Source: Lasiodiplodia sp. COLG20 (Eukaryota > Ascomycota > Dothideomycetes > Botryosphaeriales > Botryosphaeriaceae). From it: 64,000 nucleotides of DNA. The position numbers were made by a program, and so were the translations under genes. Under the pieces are notes generated by a model. That model did not search any database and had not been told where the DNA came from. It was given only the letters and a program-made list of their open reading frames with translations. Positions 56,074-64,000 of the stretch are shown one piece after another. The stretch's first letter is position 1. The number at the start of each line of letters is the position of its first letter. The stretch spans positions 62,001 through 126,000 of the forward strand of contig VNWV01000027.1 of NCBI GenBank assembly GCA_009801085.1, read 5' to 3'.

Positions 56074-57694
56074 GGTGGGCGGGAGGTGGAAGCGCGGTCG
56101 AAAGCAGTGGGAGGCGGCGGTGAAAGGTGGATTCCGGCGCTGGTCGTCGAGGTCGGCGCAGGTGCGGAGGTGCTGCAAATATTGTAGGCGGGACGATTCG
56201 CGGGTGAGACGGCAGCTGAGACGGCGGCAAAACGGAAAAGGGAGCGTGAATTGAGAGCCGACGCGTGGCTGCAGATAAAGAGGGGTTTGGAAGGAAGAGA
56301 CGGCAAATATCTACACGTGGGCCAGGGAAAGGAGCGGCAGTGGGCTGGCGGGCGACTGCGGGCTTAAGTTGGTTGAAGGGTGCCCGCGTCTGCACGCCGC
56401 GACGGGTGGGGCGGGCCCGGGGGCATGTGAAGCTGACTCGTGGGCCGCAGCACTTGTCTACTTAGCCAACCCGCCGCTGCAAAGCCACCAACGAGCGCGC
56501 CCAAAGGCCGCCGCTCCCCGCGCCCGACCTCATCTTCGCACAGCGCTCCTGCAGCGGCGTGCGTGGGGATTGGGATTGGGCCCTGGGCGGCGCTTGGCGT
56601 GCGAGTTGCCACCGGACAGGGCCAGCCTTACAGCTCGGCTACGATGCCGCGCATGGGTGCCCCAAGACGCATAGCACCAACATGGGCCCTAGCGCTCCTT
56701 ATCGCCCTGCGCCAGCACCGTGGCCGCAGACCCGCCGCGTCCGTCCGCCGCGTTGGGTTCGAGCGCGCAGTTAGCTGGTACATAGCACCGCCCGGTAAGC
56801 TGACGGTGTCGCAGTGTCTGGTCTGGTCCGCTACGGGCTTCGCCCAGCGGTGGCCGATTGCGCGGCCGAGCACGCAAAGCTTTTCGTCTTTTATGCACGT
56901 ATCCGGGCCAAGGCCGAAGGGATATTGGGGTCCATGCGCGCCTAAAAGTTCCCAACTGAAATTTGCCCAGAGCTCGCCGCGCCCGATCAAGCGCTGCTCC
57001 CTGCCGAACTTCCGCGCTATTGGCGAACACGCAGATCTATCCCGTTGCGACGTCGATCGACGCTGCGAAGCGCTGTTGCTCCTGCAGGAGGTTTCTGCCA
57101 ATATACTCCCTATCCCGGGGAGCTTGGTCCTTATACCGCGTTTCGTCCTTATAGGGGCGTGACTAAGGGGTCTACTGTTGTACCCCGGACGAGAGATAAC
57201 GCCGTTGATACGCGAGCCTTAAATGTTTCCCAGAAATTGGACCGTGTCTCAGCATGCGGCTGATCTCCGAGTGCGGCGTTAAACACCATCCACGTTCTGT
57301 GAGGCTGTTAGGAAGAGTTGTGCCAAAAAAAAAAAAAAAAAACGCAACAACCCTTTCTCACTGCTGTATTTTAGTAAGCTGCCTAGTCGTTATGGTCCCA
57401 TGCAAGCAAACGCTTCAGTGATGGGGTGCATGCGGGGCAGGCCTGTCGCATAAAGTAAATGGCCATCACCATTGAGCCGTGGCAGAACGAGAAGCTGCGT
57501 AGGTCAATGTACCACAGACGCACCTACCTGCGCCTTTTCTCGTTCTCAACCCTCAGCTAGGACCCTTTGAAAATTTCCTGCTGATACAACTTGAATTTCC
57601 GCACCTTGCATCTCAACTACAACAACCAATCAGGCTTGATTTTCCAGTCGTCACCCGCGGGCCGCACGCACGGGCACAGCCGCCGCCCGCCATC
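56074..57694. promoter_or_regulatory. Divergent promoter region
   Basis: 1.6 kb between the divergent Izh3-like (minus) and THO-subunit (plus) genes. GC-rich near 56.4-56.8 kb with shadow frames. A run of 18 A residues lies at 57325-57342. No defined site. Confidence 0.5.
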
Positions 57695-58633
57695 ATGCCG
57701 GCCGTGCAATCGCGCGCTGGAACTTTGCCCGCTCTTCCGCGCGCAGCAACCACAACAACAACATCCGCTCCATTGACTGCTCCCACCACCGCTGTAATGA
57801 CCGCCGCCGACATCATTACCGACCCGGACTTGCGTGCCGTGCTCGACGCCGCTACGCTCGCCCAGCAGCAATGCGACGCGCTGCTAGCGCTGCTCGCCGA
57901 GCACCCGCTCCCTCCATCGTCGTCCAGACCTGCCGAGAACCAGATGCCGCCCGAAGTCGCTGAGCAGATATCGTCAGCGCAGAAGGCCCTGCACGCCCAC
58001 CTCGCCGCGGTGCGCAACCAGAACCGGAAGGCGCTGCTGAGCGTGCGCGCGACCAAGCACGCGACGGCCGACGCGAGGCACGAGGTCGACACGCTGCACC
58101 TGGCGTTGCAGAACCTGTACTACGAGCAGCGTCACCTGGAGTCCGAGATAAAGGCCTGCCAGGGCTACGATCATCCGTATCAGAAGCTGCCGCTGATGCC
58201 CGAGGACGAGTTCGCAGCGACCTTTCCGGACGTAGTCGACGGCTGTAGGGAAGCTGCGCAGAAGGCGGTTCTTGAGAGGAGAGATAATGCGGGAGGCGGG
58301 GAGTCAGGAGGGGAAGATGTGGGCATGGAAGGTGGAGACGAGGATACGGCGTACGAGGAGGAGGTGTTTGAGGACGCGTTGATGAAGGCCAGGATTGAGC
58401 ATGAGCACAAGGAGAGATTGGCGTTGGAGGAAAAGAGGCAAGGCCTGCTGAAGAAGAAGCAGGGATTGATTGCAGAGAACAACAAGAGGAAGGAGGACCT
58501 TGCTAAATTGGACGAGAGCTTGGAGAAGTTCATCGAGGTAAGCGCCCTCCTTATTGAAAGCAGGCTGAATGATGACACCTGACACTCTCAGGCCGCCAAA
58601 CCCATCGAGCAAACTTTTCAAAAGGAGTACTAG
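57695..58633 (+). CDS. THO complex subunit 5 (THOC5)-like protein
   Basis: Two exons, 57695-58537 and 58592-58633, give 294 residues. The 54-nt intron (GTAAGC..CTCAG) puts a 14-codon last exon in place so that EKFIE is followed by AAKPIEQTFQKEY. The pattern LQNLYYEQRHLESEIKACQG, DHPYQKLPLMPEDEF and, at the end, KKKQGLIAENNKRKEDLAKL is the Fms-interacting/THOC5 family signature. Most of the protein should be coiled coil; there is an acidic insert (GGDEDTAYEEEVFEDAL). THO acts in the nucleus, coupling transcription with mRNA packaging and export. The first ATG is used; a second ATG in front of TAADIITDPDLRAVLDAA is an equally plausible start. Confidence 0.88.
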
Positions 58634-59024
58634 GAACGGTGTGAACGTTAGATGGTCCTCCGAGACTCATGCGTCAATGTGGCGACCGGCGTCTGGGATG
58701 ACCAACCATATCTGCTTGAACCTCCTGTCGCGCAACGAGGTACACATGCGGATACTAAAGATAGCGGATTTGCTATGCGGGGTATAATCAGGAGAAAGTT
58801 AAGGCCTACACCGCAGTCGTAAGGCGAAGCGGGGATGACAGTGATGCGTTTAAAAAAGGCAAGTCGACAGCTTTTTCTAATTAAGAGTTGCAGCCCTACC
58901 TGCACAAATACCCAACTCTGCACCATGCTTCGGTGCTAGGCGAAGATCAGTAAAGCACACTGACGATTCCTGCTAACACACCCTGACGGCAGTCGTACAG
59001 AATGTCATGCATGCATTCACTCCG
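58634..59024. other. Convergent intergenic region
   Basis: 390 bp between the 3' ends of the THO-subunit gene (plus) and the phosphatase gene (minus). Nothing else seen. Confidence 0.55.
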
Positions 59025-59971
59025 TTATGGACGCAGAATACTCTTGATCTTCTCTTGCGTCTCGCGACTCACCCCCGCCTTCTCTAAATACCCCTCGACA
59101 CCGCCATAATTTTCATCCAAAAACGTCTTTACCTCTGTCACCAAGTTGGGATCGCAGTCTGCCCATTCCGATCCTAGCCCAATCCTGGCGATCTCTTTTA
59201 CACGCTCCTCCCTTTCAGGCTCCAATTCTGCTTGCGTTGCCATGTAATCACGCTGCACATCATCAATGTCCACGCCAAGTAAAATTAGCGTCAACATCGT
59301 CACCAGTCCCGTCCGGTCCTTTCCCTGGGTGCAGTGCCACAGCACTGGGTAACTCTCCTCTCGCGCTAGCACCTCGTTGAATACGACGGCGATCTCCTTG
59401 GTACAAACGGCCAAACTGTCCAGCATCAGGCCGACAACGCCACGGGGGCTCATTACCTCGTGGCCGATGATCTGCACGGCTTCAACCCGGTAACCAGCAA
59501 CATAGTAGGCTAGCACAGTCAAGTAAGAGGGCCAGGAAAGTTGCGATAGCATCGAGCGGATGTAGGCACCACCATTGAAGTTGACATCGCGGTACGTGAT
59601 TCCCGGAATCTTTGGGAGGTCGGCCGCCGTTGCGGATGCAGAGGTGCTCCGCGGGGACGGGACGGTGGAGACATGGTCGTCAATCCGGGCCTGAGCGGCG
59701 AGCTTTTTGGCTTGCTCGAGGTGCTCGGTTGGGCTGCGGAGATCGACGATGGTGCAAATGTTGTAGCATTTGCCTAGCAGAGCCTGGTCTGCGGGCGTGG
59801 CTTCGTCTGTGCGGAGCGTCAGGTGCGATGCAGTGGGATTCGCATTGGAGGCATACCTGGCCTGGCGCTGCGGAAGAGCCTGCCCGCCTTGAGCTTTGAA
59901 GGCTGAGAGAGAAGGGAGGAGACATCGCGGAAATTGAGAAGTTTCTCAAAACGAGGCTGTTCGGTGGCCAT
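59025..59971 (-). CDS. Tyrosine/dual-specificity phosphatase (Y_phosphatase3-like)
   Basis: Two exons, 59971-59857 and 59806-59025, give 298 residues. The 50-nt intron (GTATGC donor, CTGAC branch, CACAG acceptor) restores LFRSARP-DEATPADQALLG. The N-terminus FEKLLNFRDVSSLL, then GRLFRSARP, and CTIVDLRSPTEH are typical of the single-domain tyrosine/serine phosphatase family found in fungi and bacteria. The active-site loop HCTQGKDRTG has the CX5R nucleophile (Cys ~197, Arg ~203) and the Lys-Asp pair seen in MptpB-like enzymes that can also dephosphorylate phosphoinositides. No signal peptide or membrane span. Substrate unknown. Confidence 0.93.
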
Positions 59972-60762
59972 GGCGACGACAACCAAAAATAGCAACCGTC
60001 CAAATAGCAAGATTTAGGCACGCAGATAATCCTTTGCAACGCAGATCGCACGAGAAAGAAATTTGTGTGAGGCGCGACAGGTATCCTGCTTTGCGTCTGG
60101 TGCTTCCGTTGAAGCGATTGCGACAGAGGTCTGCTCGCCCTTTGGGATGCTTGTGTTGCGTCGTGCTCTGGTTGAACTGGCGGCAGGGCTGGAAGACCGT
60201 CGTACTGGATGCGTGGCGGCACTGACAGGAGTCCAGCCGTTGGCGTGGGATGGAGGTCAGGTTTTGCGACGCTGGTCTCGAGTTGGCGGTGGTCGAGATT
60301 GCCAGGCGGGTTCCCTGTGCCGATCGGCCCCACGCATTCTTTGCGCTGCAGGCGCTGGAGTTTCCCAGGGACACTCCACTTGCGCAGATCGTCATCCGTG
60401 GGACGACAGCCGCAGCGGGCGCATAGCGCAGAACCGACTGTTCGCCGGGCGCGAAAGGCGACGGACTCTCTTGGCGCTCGTGACAGCGTGCAAACTGGAG
60501 GCGCCGTCGTGCCCGCCAGCCCGTTGCGGCTTAGGCGGCAAGGGTCTCGCGTCTGGCCACACAGGTGATGTCATGGCGTCCATGTCCTATACAACCCTCG
60601 CCCTGGCCTCCGCGTTTCGCTCTGCTCGCATCCTTGCGGCACATCTTCCTCAGGCAGATATTATCTCACACTTCACCAATCCGCTGTCGCGCCGCATGTC
60701 TCCAGTTCCGTGCCTATTCCTATAGGAATTTACTTTCCAGTCCGCAGCCCTATATTCCTACC
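59972..60762. promoter_or_regulatory. Divergent promoter region
   Basis: 790 bp between the divergent phosphatase and eisosome genes. The eisosome frame stays open upstream of its ATG, and a pyrimidine tract ending TTTCCAG at 60734-60740 could be the acceptor of a 5' leader intron. Confidence 0.45.
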
Positions 60763-63606
60763 ATGGCCGCGACAGCTGCTCTCGAGAATGCTCACGCAGG
60801 AGCTTATTCCTCGCAGTCAGCCAAGCCCTTTGCTTCTGGCGATATGGCCTGTCCGGATCCGTCCGCTCATGGCCGAGACAAAAAACTTCAAGAACAAGCC
60901 TCAACCGCTGCCCTCTACGTCACACATCCTGATCGCACGACAAACATTGAGCAAAAGAGTCCACTCGGCTCTGACGGAAAGCTCTCCTCGGCGAGTATGC
61001 GCCTCCCAGAAAATGCTACGGATTCAGGGACTGCAACCACTGACCGCGCAGCAACAGGCGCCGCCACCTCTCTCAAGTACGCCAGAGCGCAGGAACTCCC
61101 CAGCTTCCCGGTCGTAGGCATTGACACAGCCAATTCCGCAGGATCCGCTGCGCTGCTGGCCGCGGGAAACAAGACAAAAATCGAGTGGTGGAAGCCCGAT
61201 GGCACGTCTGACAGCGCTGCAAAAGCCGCTCTCTTGGCCAAAGACTACAAGATGGCGCCTCTCTGGCAACCAGAACTGAGCGCGGCAGGCTCTAAGGCCG
61301 CACTGCTCGCTCATCGGGACAGCACCAAACTCAATCTGTGGATGCCTGAGGCAAGTGCGGACGGCAATTCGGCTGCTGGCATTGCCATGCGTAACAAGAC
61401 GCTGAGCCCACAACCTGACTATGGTTACTCCGATACTGGCAAGAGGAATGCACTCACAGCTGCAACAGGGGCAGTGGCTGCCAGGAACAGGAAAAGGGCA
61501 GAATCGTCACCCGCGCCGCTTCCAAACTATCCTGATGCCGCCAACTCTGCCCACAATTCACTTAACGCCGCCACTGTCGCACATAGACCGTCGGTCAAGA
61601 AGCCTAACGACACCAACCGCACGAGTTCGGAAGCTATGCAATCCGCACGGATTACCAACATCGGCGCCAATGTCCCGAAAGAGATGTTCGGTGCGACGCC
61701 GCCGGTCTCGATCGAGGTCGAGGAACAGCGACGACAAGCAGCCCTTCGGGCCTCCGCAATCTCCATGGCCAAGAAAATGTACGATACGCAACAGCACGCG
61801 ATCAATGAGGCAGCTGGCATCTCCAACATTGGTGAGACGGCGGCTCGCGGGGCCAGCGCGCGGCCGATGTCAATAGCGAGCAGCACCACTTCACCTGCGG
61901 ACCTCAGAACACAGGCGCTGCAATACATGAAGGTGCAAAGCCAGGCCCAGAGGCTGGCTGCCGAACGACTGGCCAAACTCGATGCGGATGGCACGAATGA
62001 CTTCCGTGACTACTACGGTTACAGCAGCACGCCCAAGCGCTCCCGGCTCTCTGTTCGTAGAGGGAGGCGCCGTGCCTCCAGCGACAGTAGACTGATTGAT
62101 TCAGATGACGAAGAGCAATCGCGGAGGATCAGGGATCAAATGTCCATATTCAACACCAAGCTTGCCCAAGTTGATGCCAAGAAGAGGCAGAAAGACCGCG
62201 AAAACCTCCTCGCCGCCGCCGAGCGAAAAGTGCTCGCTCAGATGCACACGATGGATGAGAAAGTCTTCATGGAAACTGGGAAAGTGCCACCGGCAATCAT
62301 GGAGGAATGGGAAGCGAAAGCCCGCGCCAAAGCATCTGAACAGAGCGAGAAACGCATGGAGAATCACGGCAAAGTGCACGTTGGGGGTGGAAAGTTTCTA
62401 GACCAGTCCGAGATCGATGCTGTTGCCGCCAGCAAAGTCGCCCCGACTTTGAATGAAATAGCCGATGCTGCCGAGGCTAAGAGAGCTCAGGACGAGGAGA
62501 GACGGCTTGAGGAAGAGGAGAGGAAACGTCTTGCGGCTGTCGAGAAGGAGCGTGAGGCGGAGCGAAAGGCCGAGGAGAAGAGGATTAAGAGTGAGTACAT
62601 CCAATAATTGTGTGTGAATCCTAATGATTGACGTTGTGTAGGTGAGTTGAAAGCAGAAGAAAAATCCCGTAAAGCTCACGAAAAGGCTACTGCAAAGGCT
62701 GAGAAGGAAATTGAAAAGGTGCGACGTGATGAAGAGAAGCGCCTCAAGCAAGAGGAAAAACGAAAGTCGAAGGCGGAACAAGAAGAACATGAGGGCCACT
62801 CTGATGCGCCCATAACCGTTCTGGAGCCCCGACCTGTGACTTCAAGCACTCACAGAGACGAGAGACCTGCGCCCTTGGCTGAAATTCCAAGCTATCAGAG
62901 AGAGGTCGAGGCGATAGGCGAGGTTGCATCCTCTGATGAGGAAGATAAGCAAACACACACGGTCGACCCCGTCGAGGAGTCACATCAAACACGCCGTGTG
63001 GCTACCGCGCCTGCAACTACCATCGAAACACCTACACACAATGAAAACAACAAATCAGCCAAGGATATCTCCTTTTCTGCGCCTACCTCCCCTATCGACC
63101 ACACTACTTCTCCAAAGGAAGGCGGTAGCCGCGGTCTCAAGTCCTTCTTCACTCGTCTAAAGCGCCGATCCCACCTTGGTCGTTCCAAAGAAAAGTCTGA
63201 GAAGGCCGAGCCTGGGACACTTTCCCATCGCAGCAGCTTCATTGGCGGTGCGGCACTCCGCTCGCAGAGTTCCCTTGCTGCTACGCGCGATCAGCCGTCA
63301 GCTCCTGAGAAAACAACACCCGTGATCACGACCCCACCGGCACGCCGTTCCTCACCTAGCATCAGCAGTCTAGAGAGTGGTGAAATAGCTCGTACCAGTA
63401 GCGGCGGCGGGTTCGCGGGTAGCTGGAGCAGTCGAGGTCGGCAGCGTAGCGCGGCGACCGGAGTGAGCAGTGTCTCAAATGGCGTAGACGATGATGAGGA
63501 GCAATTTGTCGATGCGGGCGAGAGTCTTGAGCCACCTCCGCGGTTGACGACGAAACGGAGTACAGAGAGTCCCCAGAGGGACAGCCGGTTTATGGAGAGA
63601 TTCTAA
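60763..63606 (+). CDS. eis1: Eisosome protein 1 homologue
   Basis: Two exons, 60763-62590 and 62642-63606, give 930 residues. The 51-nt intron (GTGAGT..TGTAG) joins EEKRIK to SELKAEEKSRK. The N-terminal half carries the Eis1-type repeats STAALYVTHPDR, SAGSAALLAAGN followed by KTKIEWWKPD, SAAKAALLAKD followed by PLWQPE, and GSKAALLAHRD followed by LNLWMPE. Next come blocks SARITNIGANVPKEMF and AALRASAISMAKKMYD, a long Glu/Lys/Arg-rich coiled coil (~550-740) and a disordered Ser-rich tail with GLKSFFTRLKRRS. In yeast, Eis1 is a peripheral component of eisosomes, plasma-membrane furrows that organise transporters and lipids. The start ATG lies in CTACCATGG; 66 further open codons upstream have weaker character. 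Confidence 0.92.
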
Positions 63607-64000
63607 TCCACTCCCCTGCTGTATGCTCGGGCTCACAAGCTACACGTCATGAGTTGCAAGCAACACCTGCAACTCTGCCATTTCATTTTTACCTTGGTAC
63701 TGGACTCATCCAGACAGCCACCGGCTCTCTTAAGAGTGCCTATCAGCACCAGCGCACACGCATATTTTGGATATCAAAACACCTGTCTCGTTTTTCTTTC
63801 TCTCTACTTGCTTTTTGCTTCAGAGTCCTGGTTAGGTTGATATCCCCACGGCTTCGCACACATACCAATTTTGTATTTCTGTGTTATTTGAGTTGGGTTT
63901 CTCAGGTTACTTGCGTATTGGAAGCAAAGGGTGAGTGTTGAAAATCAGGCCTGCAGCTTCACGAGCGGTATTGATGACTTTACACAACGGTCGGCGAATG
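63607..64000. other. 3' flank of the eisosome gene
   Basis: T-rich DNA (63793-63830) consistent with 3' processing. No feature otherwise. Confidence 0.5.

Noticed and set aside
1..64000. CRISPR arrays, rRNA genes, prophage or virus remnants
   Set aside because: None seen; the repeats present are simple tracts, hairpin elements and one duplicated segment, as expected in a fungal chromosome.

Overview
The window comes from a filamentous ascomycete (Pezizomycotina). The evidence is: genes with short introns of about 48-76 nt carrying GT donors, CTAAC/CTGAC-type branch sites and AG acceptors; protein families typical of moulds (eisosome protein 1, Bem3-type RhoGAP, ascomycete laccase with a DSGL C-terminus, PTR and DHA1 transporters, Izh3-type PAQR receptor); one gene per promoter with no operons; and a split tRNA-Lys. 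I cannot place it to class with confidence. No virus, prokaryotic island, CRISPR array or rRNA is visible.

Layout. From 1 to about 30 kb lie conserved 'core' genes: a C2H2 zinc-finger transcription factor (partial at the left edge, minus), a germinal-centre Ste20-like kinase (minus), a conserved fungal protein with an SR/basic N-terminus (minus), an F-box protein (plus), a PX-PH-RhoGAP of Bem3 type (plus), a 66-residue single-span membrane protein (plus), a short-chain dehydrogenase (minus) and a 626-residue protein with a helical N-terminal domain like those of fungal STAND-type proteins (minus). From 54 to 64 kb the core resumes: an Izh3-type receptor (minus), a THO complex subunit 5-like protein (plus), a protein tyrosine phosphatase of the CX5R type (minus) and eisosome protein 1 (plus).

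Between about 30.3 and 54.1 kb the character changes. This stretch has three complete accessory-type genes (PTR oligopeptide transporter, DHA1 major facilitator, laccase) set among gene debris. The debris includes a frameshifted unknown gene, degraded superfamily 1 helicase relics, a stop-interrupted zinc-finger gene, and one near-complete plus one fragmentary copy of an unrecognised protein family marked by the motif CFTGFDGL. Five clear copies and one decayed copy of a short hairpin element built around TTGAAGCTAT(C/T)GTCCGGAC occur only here, together with a duplicated 0.3-kb segment and a fold-back repeat whose arm begins inside a tRNA-Lys gene.

Functionally the core genes touch polarity and cell-surface organisation (kinase, Bem3-type RhoGAP, Eis1, Izh3), gene expression (zinc finger, THO subunit) and ubiquitin targeting (F-box), but they do not form a pathway cluster. 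The best candidates for something undescribed are the hairpin element family, the CFTGFDGL protein family it sits beside, and the tRNA-linked fold-back element. Exon borders were read by eye from splice signals and reading frame; none is backed by transcript data.
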